64,000 nt of DNA from Ovis canadensis. Lineage: Eukaryota > Chordata > Mammalia > Artiodactyla > Bovidae. Within the stretch, counting starts at the first letter, position 1. Each line of letters starts with the position of its first letter. Positions 16,201 through 27,935 of the stretch are shown one piece after another. Location of the stretch: assembly GCF_042477335.2 (NCBI RefSeq), contig NC_091245.1:120268501-120332500 (forward strand), read 5' to 3'. The position numbers and the translations under genes were made by a program. A model generated the notes under the pieces. That model was not told where the DNA came from and made no database searches. It worked only from the letters and a program-made list of their open reading frames with translations.

Positions 16201-16640
16201 ACTTCCTAACAGCATACACAAAGACAAACTCAAAATGGATTAAAGACCTAAATGTAAGACCAGAAACTGTAAAACTCTTAGAGGAAACCATAGGCAGAAC
16301 ATGACATAAAACAAAGCAAGATCTTCTATGACCCACATTCTAGTGTAATGGAAATAAAAACAAAAGTAAACAGGTGGGACCTGATTAAGCTTAAAAACTT
16401 TTGCACAGCAAAGAAACCTATAAGCAAGGTGAAAAGTCAACCCATGGAATGGGAGAAAATAAGAGCAAGTGAAATAACTGACAAAGGATTAATTTCCAAA
16501 ATATACAAGCAGCTCATACAACTCAATGCCAGAAAAGCAAACAACCCAATCAAAAAGTGGGAAAAAGACTTAAACAGACATTTCTCCAAAGAAAACATAC
16601 AGATGGCTCACAAACACATGAAAAAATGCTCAACATAGCT
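13213..16640 (+). pseudogene. L1 ORF2 (endonuclease and reverse transcriptase), broken and interrupted
   Basis: The order of domains is normal. The endonuclease spans about 13258-14090 (ETHFRPQDTYKLK, then AGVAILISDKID). The reverse transcriptase runs from about 14379 ([13 protein letters not shown]), through a frame break at 15311-15313 (next frame [12 protein letters not shown]), to the catalytic FADD at 15446-15457. The sequence continues to about 16640. The C-terminal zinc-knuckle region is displaced to about 20108-20380 by the BovB insertion. A SINE at 13528-13700 also interrupts the endonuclease. FADD is intact, but stops and insertions make the element dead. Confidence 0.93.
13528..13700 (+). 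mobile_element. BOV-A2 SINE, 3' part, inside L1 ORF2
   Basis: The SINE runs from TGACTGAGCGACTTCAC to the CAGCAGCAGCAGC tail. The L1 sequence ATGCACCAACA at 13517-13527 recurs as ATGCACCCAACA at 13701-13712, a target duplication with one indel. ORF2 homology continues immediately after it. Confidence 0.9.
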
Positions 16641-16647
16641 CATTATT

Positions 16648-19600
16648 CAGTTCAGTTCAGTTCAGTCACACAGTCATGTCTGACTCTTTTCGACCCCATG
16701 AATCGCAGCACACCAGGCCTCCCTGTCCATCACCAACTCCCGAAGTTCACTCAGACTCACATCCATCAAGTCGGTAATGCCATCCAGCCATCTCATCCTC
16801 TGTCGTCCCAATCCCTCCTGCCCCCAATCCCTCCCAGCATCAGAGTCTTTTCCAATGAGTTAACTCTTCACATGTGATGGTCAAAGTATTGGAGTTTCAG
16901 CATCAGTCCTTCCAATGGATACCTAAGACTGATCACCTTTAGGATGGACTGGTTGGACTTCCTTGCAGTCCAAGGGACTCTCAAGAGTCCTCTCCAACAC
17001 CTCAGTTCAAAAGCATCAATTCTTCGGCTCTCAGATTTCTTCACAGTCCAACTCTGACATCCATACATGACCACTGGAAAAACCATAACCTTGACTAGAC
17101 GGGCCTTTGTTGGCAAAGTAATGTCTCTGCTTTTCAATATGCTATCTAGGTTGGTCATAACTTTTCTTCCAAGCGTCTTTAAGCGTCTTTTAATTTCATG
17201 GCTGCAATCACCATCTGCAGTGATTTTGGAGCCCAAAAAAATAAAGTCTGTCACTGTTTCCACTGTTTCCCATCTATTTCCCATGAAGTGATGGGACCAG
17301 ATGCCATGATCTTCGTTTCCTGAATGTTGAGCTTTAAGCCAACTTTTTCATTCTCCACTTTCACTTTCATCAAGAGGCTTTTTAGTTCCTCTTCCCTTTC
17401 TGCAGTAAGGGTGGTGCCATCTGCACATCTGAGGTTATTGATATTTCTCCCGGCAATCTGGATTCCAGCTTGTGCTTCTTCCAGCACAGCGTTTCTCATG
17501 ATGTACTCTGCATAGAAGTTAAATAAGCAGGGTGACAGTATACAGGGTTGACAAACTCCTTTTCCTATTTAGAACCAGAGTGTTGTTCCATGTCCAGTTC
17601 TAACTATTGCTTCCTGACCTGCATATAGGTTTCTCAAGAGGCAGGTCAGGTGGTCTGATATTCCCATCTCTTTAAGAATTTTCCACAGTTGATTGTGATC
17701 CACACAGTCAAAGGTTTTGGCATAATCAATAAAGCAGAAATAGATGTTTTTCTGGAATTCTTGTGCTTTTTCCATGATCCAGCGGATGTTGGCAATTTGA
17801 TCTCTGGTTCCTCTGCCTTTTCTAAAACCAGCTTGAACATCTGGAAGTTCACGGTTCACGTATTGCTGAAGCCTGGCTTGGAGATTTTTGAGCATCACTT
17901 TACTAGCATGTGAGATGAGTGCAATTGTGTGGTAGTCTGAGCATTCTTTGGCATTGCCTTTCTTTGGGATTGGAAAGAAATCCCAGTCCTTTTCCAGTCC
18001 TGTGGCCTCTGCTGAGTTTTCCAAATTTGCTGGCATATTGAGTGCAGCACTTTCACAGCATCATCGTTCAGGATTTGAAATAGCTCAACTGGAATTCCAT
18101 CACCTCCACTAGCTTTGTTCATAGTGATGCTTTCTAAGGCCCACTTGACTTCACATTCCAGGATATCTGACTCTAGGTGAGTGATCACACCACAGTGATT
18201 ATCTTGGTCATGAAGATCTTTTTTGTACAGTTCTTCTGTGTATTCTTGCCACCTCTTCTTAATATCTTCTACTTCTGTTAGGTCCATACCATTTCTGTCC
18301 TTTATCAAGCCTATCTTTGCATGAAATATTCCCTTGGTATCTCTAATTTTTTTGAAGAGATCTCTAGTCTTTCCCATTCTGTTGTTTTCCTCTATTCCTT
18401 TGCATTGATCACCAAGGAAGGCTTTCTTATCTCTTCTTGCTATTCTTTGGAACTCTGCATTCAGATGCTTATATCTTTCCTTTTCTCCTTTGTTTTTTAC
18501 CTGTTTTCTTTTCACAGTTATTTGTAAGGCCTCCCCAAACAGCCATTTTGCTTTTTTGCATTTCTTTTCCATGGGGATGGTCTTGATCCCTGTCTCCTGT
18601 ACAATGTCACGAATGTCCATGGTTCATCAAGCAGTCATCTATCAGCTCTAGGCCCTTAAATCTATTTCTCACTTCCACTGTATAATCATAGGGGATTTGA
18701 TTTAAGTCATACCTGAATGGTCTAGTGGTTTTCCCTACTGTCTTCAATTTAAGTCTGAATTTGGTAATAAGGAGTTCATGATCTGAGCCACAGTCAGCTC
18801 CCGGTCTTGTTTTTGCTGACTGTATAGAGTGTCTCCATCTTTGGTTGCAAAGAATATAATCAATCTGATTTCGGTGTTGACCATCTGGTGATGTCCATGT
18901 GTAGAGTCTTCTCTTGTGTTGTTGGAAGAGGGTGTTTGCTATGACCAGTGCATTCTGCTGGCAAAACTCTATTAGTCTTTGCCCTGCTTCATTCCGTATT
19001 CCAAGGCCAAATTTGCCTGTTACTCCAGGTGTTTCTTGACTTCCTACTTTTCCATTCCGGTCCCCTATTATGAAAAGGACATTTGGGGGGGGTGGTGTTA
19101 GTTCTAGAAGGTCTTATAGGTCTTCATTGAACCGTTCAACTTCAGCTTCTTCAGCATTACTGGTTGGGGCATAGACTTGGATTACTGTGATATTGAATGG
19201 TTTGCCTTGGAAACAAACAGAAATCATTCTTTCATTTTTGAGATTGCATCCAAGTACTGCATTTCGGACTCTTTTGTTGACCATGATGGCTACTCCAGTT
19301 CTTCTGAGGGATTCCTGCCCATAGTAGTAGATATAATGGTCATCTCAGTTAAATTCACCCATTCCAGTCCATTTTAGTTCACTGATTCTTAGAATGTCGA
19401 CGTTCACTCTTGCCATCTCCTGTTTGACCACTTCCAATTTGCCTTGATTCACGGGCCTGACATTCCAGGTTCTTATGCAATATTGCTCTTTATAGCATCG
19501 GACCTTGCTTGTATCACCAGTCACATCCACAACTGGGTATTGTTTTTGCTTTGCCTTCATCCTTTCATCCTTTCTGGAGTTATTTCTCCACTGATCTCTA

Positions 19601-20097
19601 GTAGCATATTGGGCACCTACTGACCTGGGGAGTTCCTCTTTCAGTATCCTATCATTTTGCCTTTTCCTACTGTTCATGGGGTTCTCAAGGCAAGAATACT
19701 GAAGTGGTTTGCCATTCCCTTCTCCAGTGGACCACATTCTGTCAGACCTCTCCACCATGACCCGCCCATCTTGGGTGACCCCACAAGGCATGGCTTAGTT
19801 TCATTGAGTTAGACAAGGCTGTGGTCCTAGTGTGATTAGATTGACTAGTTTTCTGTGATTATGGTTTCAGTGTGTCTGCCCTCTGATGCCCTGTTGCAAC
19901 ACCTACCATCTTACTTGGGTTTCTCTTACCTTGGACGTGGGGTATCTCTTCATGGCTGCTCCAGCAAAGTGCAGCTGCTACGCCTTACCTTGGACGAGGG
20001 GTATCTCCTCACTGCCACCCCTCCTGACCTTGAACGTGGAGTAGCTCCTCTAGGCCCTCCTACACCCACGCAGCCACCTCTCCTTGGACATGGAGTC
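16648..20097 (-). mobile_element. Full-length BovB LINE inserted in L1 ORF2
   Basis: The 3' end on the + strand begins with the typical CAGTTCAGTTCAGTTCAGTC tail. Reading the - strand, the element has a CpG-containing 5' leader with repeated 'gaggagctactcc' blocks (20097-19860) and an endonuclease region (about 19790-18650). A linker follows (KNKGEKERYKHLNAEFQRIA), then reverse transcriptase (about 18200-17250) and the C-terminal conserved region. It is about 3.45 kb long, near the family's full length. GCTCATTATT is duplicated at 16638-16647 and 20098-20107. The catalytic YADD is mutated (CADG near 17425), and frameshifts and stops are present, so it is inactive. Confidence 0.95.
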
Positions 20098-20958
20098 GCT
20101 CATTATTAGAGATAATAATCAAAACTACAATGAGATATCACCTCACACTGGTCAGAATGGCCATCATCAAAAAGTCTACAAACAATAAATGCTGGAGAGG
20201 CTGTGGAGAAAAAGGAATGTGCTTGCACTGTTGGTGGGAATGTAAATTGATACAGCCACTATGGAAGACAGTATGGAGATTCCTTAAAAACCTAGGAATA
20301 AAACCACCATATGACCCAGCAATCCCACACCTAGGAAACCAAAATTGAAAGAGACACATGTATCGCCTTGTTCACTGCAGCACTAATACACTATTACATG
20401 GAAGCAACCTAGATGTCCATCGACATAATAAAGAAGTTGTGGTACATACACACAATGGAATATTACTCAGCCATTAAAAGGAATGCATTTAACTCAATTC
20501 TGGAACCTAGAACCTATTATACAGAATGAAGTGAGTCAGAAAGAGAAAGATAAATATCATATTCTAATGAATATTAAGGAATCTAGAAAAATGATACTGA
20601 AGAATTTATTTACAGGGCAGAAATTGAGAAACAGGGAATAGACATATGGACATGGGAAGGGGGGAGGAGAGGGTGAGATGTAAGGGAAAGAGTAACATGG
20701 AAACTTACATTACCATGTGTAAAATGGATAGCCAATGGGAATTTGCTGTATGGCTCAGGAAACTCAAAAAGGGGTTCTGTATAAATCTAGAGGGGTGGGA
20801 TGGGATGGGAGATAGGAAGGAGGCTCAAAAGGGAGGGGATATATGTATACCTATAGCTGATTCATGTCGAGGTTTGACAGAAAAAAACAAAATTCTGTAA
20901 TGCAATTATCCTTCAATTTTAAATTTTTTAAAATTTAAATTTTAAAGGAATTTTTTTA
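20098..20958 (+). mobile_element. L1 3' end (ORF2 C-terminus and 3'UTR)
   Basis: L1 homology resumes exactly at the BovB target duplication. The C-terminal ORF2 segment [20 protein letters not shown] is at about 20190-20245, followed by [12 protein letters not shown]. The usual G-rich 3'UTR with GGGAGGAGAGGG-like runs and an A/T-rich tail follows to 20958. The right target duplication of the L1 is at 20959-20970. No clean poly(A) remains. Confidence 0.9.
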
Positions 20959-22628
20959 AAAGGACAGAAACAGTAAAGACCTAGCAGAAGCAGAAGATAT
21001 TAAGAAGAGGTGGCAGGAATATACAGAAGAACTGTACAAAAAAAAGTCTTAATGACCCTGATAACCACTCTCATACGAAAGTGTGGTCACTCTTGTAGAG
21101 CCAGACATCTTGGAGTAGAGTGTGAAGTCAAGTGAGCCTTAGGAAGAATTACTATGAACAAAGCTAGAGGAGATGATGATGAAATTCCAGCTAAGCTATT
21201 TTAAATCCTAAAATAGGATGATGTTGTTAAATTGCTGCACTCAATTTGTCAGCAAATTTGGAGAACTCAGCAGTGGCCACACAACTGGAAAAGATCAGTT
21301 TTCATTCCAATCCCAAAGAAGGGTAACACCAAAGAATGTTCAAACTACCATACAATTGCACTCATTTCACGTGCTAGTAAGGTTCTGTTCAAAATCCTTC
21401 AAACTAGACATGAGCAGTACATGAACTGAGGACCTCCGAATTTTGAACCTCCAAACAAGCTCAGTTTAGAAAAGGCAGAGAAACCAGAGATCAAATTGTC
21501 AACATTTGTTGGATCATAGAGAAAGCAAGGGAATTTCAAAAAAAACATCTACTTCTGTTTCATTGCCTATGCTAAAGTCTTTGACTGTGTGGATCACAAC
21601 AAACTGTGGAAAATTCTTTAAGGGATGGGAATACCAGACCACCTTCCCTGTCTCCTGAGAAACCTGTACGCAGGTCAGGAAGCAACAGTTAGAACCAGAC
21701 ATGGAACAATCGACTGGTTCCAAATTGGGAAAGGACTTTGTCAAGGCTGTATACTGTCACCCTGCTTATTTAACTTCTCTACAGAGTACATCCGGGGAAA
21801 TGCTGGGCTGGATTAAGCACAGACTGGAATCAAGATTGCTGGGAGAAATATCAACAACCTCAGATATGCATATGATACCACTCTAATAGCAGAAAGTGAA
21901 GAGGAACTAAAGAGCCTCTTGATGAAAGTGAAAGAGAAGAGTGAAAAAGTTGGCTTGAAGCTCAACATTCAAACTACTAAGATTATGGCATTAGGTCCCA
22001 TCACTTCATGGCAAATAGAAGGGGAAAAGTAGAAACAGTGACAGATTTCATTTTGGGGGGGCTCCAAAAGCACTGCAGACAGTGACTGTAGCCATGAAAT
22101 TAAAAGATGCTTGATCCTTGGGAGGACAGTTATGACAAATCTAGAAAACAGCGACATTGCTTTGCTGATAAAGGTCCATATAGTCAAAGCTATGGTTTTT
22201 CCAGTAGTCATGTATGGATGTGAGAGCTGGACCATAGAGAAGGCTGAGTATCAAAGAACTGATGCTTTTGAATTGTGGTGTTGGAAAAGACTCTTGAGAG
22301 TCCTTGGACTGCAAGGAGAGAGATCAAACCAGTCAATCGTAAAGGAAATCAACTCTGAATACTTACTGGAAGGACAGATGCTGAAGCTGAAACTCCAATA
22401 CTTTGGCCACCTGATTTGAAGAGCTGACCCACTGGAAAAGACCCTGATGCGGGGAAAGCCTGAAAGCAAAAGAAGCAGGCAGCAGAGGATGAGATGGTTA
22501 GACAGCATGACCAACTCAATGCACATGAACTTGAGCAAACTCCAGGAGATAGTGAAGGACAGAGGAGCCTGGCTGTGCTGCAGTCCATGGGGTCTGAGTC
22601 CTACGTGACTTAGTAACTGAACAACAAC
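20959..22628 (+). mobile_element. BovB LINE, 3' half (continues from 9229)
   Basis: This continues the BovB interrupted at 9229, starting with the duplicated AAAGGACAGAAA. It reads through reverse transcriptase (KRSVFIPIPKKGNTKECSNY at about 21290, YAGQEATVRTRHGT at about 21665) and the C-terminal region ([19 protein letters not shown] at about 22190). It ends at GACTTAGTAACTGAACAACA. Stops and frameshifts are abundant, consistent with it being the oldest layer of this nest. Confidence 0.92.
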
Positions 22629-22780
22629 ACATATACATGTATATGTATACATATATATAAAGAGAGAGACAGAGACAGAGGCAGCGAGAGGCAGAGAGAG
22701 GGAAAATATTTTTATATATGTATATTTTTATTAAATAATTCATGTGTTACATATATGTATAGATAAATTATATATCTATA
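22629..22780. repeat. AT and GA-rich simple sequence
   Basis: Alternating TA/CA blocks, then GAGA-rich and again TA-rich stretches directly after the BovB tail. Probably expanded from the tail. Confidence 0.8.
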
Positions 22781-23464
22781 TAAAATGATTTTCTCCTCTT
22801 TTCAATACTTAAAACCCTATTTTTAAGAACGTATTTCTTCTGACTAAAATAGACTTGGGCATGTCTGCCTAGTATCTGTGAGAGAGGGGATTTCTTCTGC
22901 TGCTTTTCCTGGTGCTGTCCACAAACTTCTTGGCAGAGTGAAGGAAGCACAGACTCACGCAGCATCCCAGGTGAGAGAGGCAGTTTGCACAGTGGAAACA
23001 TATGCCCAGGATCACAAGAAGGCGCCCGAGGGTGGTGGCGTGGACGTCCAGGAGCTGTTGTGGCTGGAGCAGGGAGTGTCCCGTTGCAGGGAAAGAGAGG
23101 TAGCACTCCCTCCGGGGCTGCTTCTGCACCCCCAGCTCCCCAGTCCCACTCACAGTGGTGCATTGGGCCTTCCCGCCAGTATGGCAGCTCAGCTGGGGCC
23201 GGCCCAGACCGTGGGTCAGCCAGGTGGTCCCCATGTCCTGCTTGGCCTGTGTGTCCTGCAGACCATCCCCTCTTCCCTTGCTACTATGAACTTCAGCCTC
23301 CCACTCCCTTGTCTCAGCATCCCTGCAAGCCAGGGAAAAGACAATATCCTTTACAGTGGTTGTTGCTTTTGTGGGAAGTTCCTACCTCCCAGCAGACCTG
23401 GAGTTAACCTCCTGGACCTTAGTTTCTGTGATTTTCTCCACTCTAGGACCAGGAGGAAAATGAA
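22781..23464. other. GC-rich single-copy intron segment
   Basis: About 22870-23410 is GC-rich and repeat-free compared with its surroundings. It holds overlapping open frames on both strands (205 aa on +, 131 aa on -), none with a recognisable domain and none matching STYXL2. It could be an unmasked old exon or a regulatory segment, but nothing in the sequence proves either. Confidence 0.5.
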
Positions 23465-23565
23465 ATATACACCTGGTGCTGGGCATTTTACCTAATAATC
23501 ACAGTGACCCCTTGAGAACATGTTATTTACCTTTTACAGATGGGGAAATCCCCACTCGTGGACGC
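23465..23565 (+). repeat. MIR remnant
   Basis: Contains the MIR-type core phrase CCTTTTACAGATGGGGAAA preceded by AATAATCACAGTGACCCC. A Bov-tA lies immediately downstream. Confidence 0.6.
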
Positions 23566-23579
23566 TTAAGTGACTGAAA

Positions 23580-23770
23580 GTGAAAGTTACTCAGTCATCT
23601 CTGACTGTTTGCAACCCGATGGACTATTCAGTCCATGGAATTCTCCAGGCCAGAATATTGGATTCAGTAGCCTATCCCTTCTCCAGCGGATCTTCCCAAC
23701 CCAGGAGTCCAACTGGGGTCTCCTGCATTGCAGGTGGATTCTTTACCAACTGAGCTATCAGGGAAGCCCC
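23580..23770 (-). mobile_element. Bov-tA SINE
   Basis: Reverse complement of the complete tRNA-derived head is at the right end (TACCAACTGAGCTATCAGGG and AAGCCCC) with the SINE body to the left. The flanking direct repeat is imperfect (TAAGTGACTGAAA / TAAATGATTGAAA at 23567-23579 and 23771-23783). Confidence 0.88.
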
Positions 23771-23783
23771 TAAATGATTGAAA

Positions 23784-24562
23784 CCATGTAATAATTAAGA
23801 TCCCCTTGGTTGCTAGTAAGTGGAAACCATCTCAAACTACTTAACAAACAGCAAAGGCATCAACTATCACAAGACAAGAAGAAATCCAGAGACAGGAATA
23901 TGGCCTCAGAATGGTCTGGAACAAAGACTGGACAACCTCAGGACTCTTGGTTCCATTTTCTCTTTCTCTCTACATCGAGAGCATGGCCCTCCATAGGCCT
24001 GGCAATAACTGCTGATTTTCTTCCTCAGTTCCATTTCCACATTCCCTGGAGAGAGAAGTTGTCAGACTCTGGTCCTTTGTCTACCCTGAATTCTATCCAC
24101 AGTGACAAGGAAGGTTGACTTCTGGGCAAGTACTTTTCATTTTCCTGAAATGCAGAGAGGGAAGAAAGTTCTGAAAACGAGGATTGTGAACTGAGAGGAT
24201 ACAACACAAACTCCTGCCATACAAAGGCATCCTGATCATGTGAGAGAACTTGAACCCAGCCTTACTCAAGTCCAGGGCTCTCCCCACTAGCAGTACTCTT
24301 CAAATTTTTAAGCACATCTAGACAGACTGAGATGGGAATCCAAGTTCTTGTCTGTAGAGCAAAAGAATGGAATCCATGAACATGCAAACACTCAAGAGAA
24401 TAGAATTCATTAAAGAGGAAGAAAGCACAAAGCTCTCAGCACAGACACTAAGAGGGGGTAAATAGTCCCCCCAAGGTGGGCCTTACAGCAGTTTTTATAT
24501 CCTTCCTTAAATCACATTATTTCTAACCGATCGATTTAAAGGTCAAGGTACTTAACATCTTT
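23784..24562. other. Intron sequence with possible LTR-like segment
   Basis: No gene. From about 24310 the sequence (AGAATTCATTAAAGAGGAAG, AGCTCTCAGCACAGACAC, then CAGCAGTTTTTATATCC) has the feel of a ruminant LTR and may continue past the SINE and the BovB to about 26000. I cannot assign it firmly. Confidence 0.35.
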
Positions 24563-24575
24563 ATGGCTTCTCTTG

Positions 24576-24788
24576 GGGGCTTCCCTGGTGGCTCAGAGAT
24601 TAAAGCGTCTGCCTGCAATGCGGGAGACCCGGGTTCGATCCCTGCATCGGGAAGATCCCCTGGAGAAGGAAATGGCAACCTACTCCAGTATTCTTGCCTG
24701 GAGAATCCCATGGACAGGGGAGCCTGGTAGGCTACAGTCCACGGGATCGCAGAGAGTCAGACACGACTGAGAGACTTCACTTCACTTC
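24576..24788 (+). mobile_element. Bov-tA SINE, complete, with intact Pol III B box
   Basis: Complete tRNA-derived SINE, starting GGCTTCCCTGGTGGCTCAGA and ending in ACTTCACTTCACTTC. The B box GGTTCGATCC at 24632-24641 is perfect. A 13-bp direct repeat ATGGCTTCTCTTG at 24563-24575 and 24789-24801 flanks it exactly, so it is a young or well-preserved insertion. Confidence 0.97.
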
Positions 24789-24931
24789 ATGGCTTCTCTT
24801 GATCCTTGGTTTAAGTCACCACCCTTTTTCATGCCCTCTGACCATTTTACCATGGACCAGACATACGGGTTTAGGATTAATGATCACCAGTTGTTTTTCT
24901 CTCAAGCATATGGAAAAGAAGTTAATTACTG

Positions 24932-25801
24932 GATATATGCAGAGTACATCATGAGAAACGCTGGGCTGGAAGAAGCACAAGCTAGAATCAAGATTGCCAG
25001 GAGAAATATCAATAACCTCAGATATGCAGATGACACCACCCTTATGGCAGAAAGTGAAGAGGAACCAAAAAGCCTCTTGATGAAAGTGAAAGTGGAGAGT
25101 GAAAAAGTTGGCTTAAAGCTCAACATTCAGAAAACGAAGGTCATGGCATCTGGTCACATCACTTCATGGGAAATAGATGGGGAAACTGTGCAAACAGTGT
25201 CAGACTTTATTTTGGGGGGCTCCAAAATCACTGCAGATGGTGACTGCAGCCATGAAATTAAAAGATGCTTACTCCTTGGAAGGAAAGTTATGACCAACCT
25301 AGATAGTATATTCAAAAGCAGAGACATTACTCTGCCAACAAAGCCTAGTCAAGGCTATGGTTTTTCCAGTGGTCATGTATGGATGTGAGAGTTGGACTGT
25401 GAAGAAAGCTGAGCATCAAGGAAGTGATGCTTTCGCACTGTGGTGTTGGAGAAGACTCTTGAGAGTCTCTTGGACTGGAAGGAGGTCCAACCAGTCCATT
25501 CTAAAGGAGATCAGCCCTGGGTGTTCTTTGGAAGGAATGATGCTAAAGCTGAAACTCCAGTACTTTGACCACCTTTTGTGAAGAGTCGACTCATTGGAAA
25601 AGACTTTGATGCTGGGAGGGATTGGGGGCAAGAGGAAAAGGGGATAACAGAGGATGAGATGGCTAGATGGCATCACCGACTCGATGGACGTGAGTTTGAG
25701 TGAACTCCAGGAGTTGGTGATGGACAGGGAGGCCTGGCGTGCTGCAGTTCATGGGGTCACAAAGAGTCAGACACAACTGAGCAACTGAACTGAACTGAAC
25801 T
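24932..25801 (+). mobile_element. BovB LINE, 5'-truncated 3' portion
   Basis: Begins in the reverse transcriptase (AEYIMRNAGLEEAQARIKIA) and keeps the catalytic YADD (about 25023). It proceeds through the C-terminal region to the GAACTGAACTGAACTG tail at 25801. The open frame lasts about 199 codons, then breaks near 25345. Confidence 0.94.
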
Positions 25802-26535
25802 GGATCTCAGTGCTAATAACTTATTAGACTAAAGACACATTCCAGGAATTCAGGACAATGGAGCAGGATATTTACTGAAAACAAGACCAAGGTCTCAGAG
25901 TTCTACACTGACTGCGTAGTAATTTCTACCTCAAGACTGAGCCCCCACACCCCCAAAATCAGCCCTCCTAATGATCAAAATGACAACTTCAAATTTTAGA
26001 GAAAGACTTCCTTCCTCAAGTCATTTTATTGCTGGAGAGTTTTCATCACAACCAAACAAATCTACTTTCACTTCAAAATGAAAGGCACCCCCTGAAGTTG
26101 ATATCAGGCACAAACTATACCTTAGTGTGCCTAAGAAAACAGAAAATCCTTCTGCTGCTCTGGGTGAATTGGGTGGGGACCCCTGAGTCTGCCCCACCCA
26201 GCCTTTCCCTTGTCCCTGAGGCAGCCCCTGAGGCTCCTCAGAGGAATCCCAGGTACAAGGAACATAATACGACAAGGCATGGATGGCAACCTAGCCTCTA
26301 CCAGACTGCGTCTAATTGTATTCAATATTTGATGCCCTTATGAGGAAGCCTATTGGTTTGTGTGCTGAAGTGGCTTGAACTGAGCTGGCCTAGTAACCAC
26401 CTCCAAAGAAATGGAGTGAGTCTTCGGTACTCACAGTAGTAAACTGTTGCCTGGTTCGCCAGTTAAAAGTGACAGCTGAGCCCTGAGCTGGAAGAGGAAG
26501 GAGATTAGACGTTGAATCTGTAGATGCTTTTTAGT
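25802..26535. other. Intron sequence, nothing firmly recognised
   Basis: Single-copy or old LTR-like sequence following the BovB. Short open frames on both strands carry no domain. Confidence 0.45.
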
Positions 26536-27540
26536 GGCCTTGATTCTTTCAGTTAATTTCAGTGGCTCAGTCTTCTCTGACTGCGACCCCATGGACTGCA
26601 GCACAGCCAGGCTCCTCTGTCCTGTACTATTTCCCAGAGTTCACTCAAATTCATGATCATTGGGTTGGTCATGCTATCTAACCATCTCATCCTCTACTGC
26701 CCCTTCTCTGTTTGCTTTCAGTCTTTCCCAGCATCAGGTTCTTTACCAATGGCTCTTTGCATCAGGTGGCCAAAGTATTGGAGCTTTAGCTTCCGCATCA
26801 GTCCTTCCAATGAGTATTCAGGGTTGATTGCCTTTAGCATTGACTGGTTTGATTCCCTTGCAGCCCAAGGGACTCTCAAGAGACTTCTCCAGCACCACAG
26901 TTGGAAAGCATCAGTTCTTCAGCACTCAGTCTTCATTATGGTCCAACTCTTATATCCATACATGACTACTGGAAAAAACATAGCTTTGACTATATGGACC
27001 TTTATTGGCAAAGCAATGTCTCTGTCTAGATTCATAATAGCTTTCTTTCCAAGGAGCAAACTTTAATTTCATGGCTGTAGTCACCATCTACAATGATTTT
27101 GGAGCCCAAGAAAATAAAGTCTGTCTCTGTTTACATTTTTTCCTCATCTATTTGTCATGAAGTGATGAGACCTAATGCCATGATCTAGTTGTTTGAATGT
27201 TGAGTTTTAAGTCAGCTTTTTCACTCTCTTATTTCACCTTCATTAAGATGCTCTTTAGTTCCTCTTCAATTTCTGCCATTAGGATGGTCATCTGCACATC
27301 TGAGGATTCTCCCAGCAATCCTGATTCCAACTTGTGCTTCATCCAGCCTGGCATTTTGTATGATGTACTCTGCATATAAGCTAAATAAACATACAGCCTT
27401 GACATACTGCTTTCCCAATTTGAAACCAGTTAGTTGTTCCACATCTGTTTCTAACTTGCTTCTTGACCTACATACAGGTTTCTCAGGAGACAGGTAAGGT
27501 GGTCTGGTATTCCCATCTTTTTAAGAATTTTCCACAATTG

Positions 27541-27763
27541 ATACAAAGAGCTGACTCCTTGGAAAAGACACTATGGCTAGAAAAGGTTGAAGGCAGGAGG
27601 AGAAGCAAACAAGAGAGGACAAGATGGTTGGATGGCATCACTGACTCAATGGACATGAGTTTGACCAAGCTCAAGGAAATGGTGAGGAAAAGGGAAGCCT
27701 GGTGTGCTACAGATCATGGGATCACAAAGAGTTGGACATGACTGAGTGACAGAACAAAAACAA
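27541..27763 (+). mobile_element. BovB 3' scrap in opposite orientation
   Basis: The terminal roughly 220 bp of BovB (AGCTGACTCCTTGGAAAAGA to GACTGAGTGACAGAACAA) lies on the + strand inside copy A. The host BovB lacks about 10-12 bp at the junction and no direct repeat is visible. This suggests insertion with a small target deletion, or a rearrangement. Confidence 0.8.
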
Positions 27764-27935
27764 CATAGTCATAGGCTTTAGTATAGTCAATAAAGCAAAA
27801 GTAGATCTTTTTCTGGAACTCCCTTGCTTTTTCTATGATCCAATGGATGTTGGCAATTCGACCTCTGGTTCCACTGCCTTTTCTAAATCCAGCTTGTACA
27901 TCCAGAAGATCTCAGTTCATGTACTGTTGAAGCCT

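Noticed and set aside
22878-23495. 205-codon + strand frame and 131-codon - strand frame in the intron
   Set aside because: No recognisable domain, composition explained by local GC richness, and frames compete on both strands.
24576-24650. tRNA gene
   Set aside because: The A/B-box-containing sequence is the tRNA-derived head of a Bov-tA SINE with flanking target duplication, and it does not continue into a cloverleaf 3' half. Other SINE heads in the window were rejected for the same reason.
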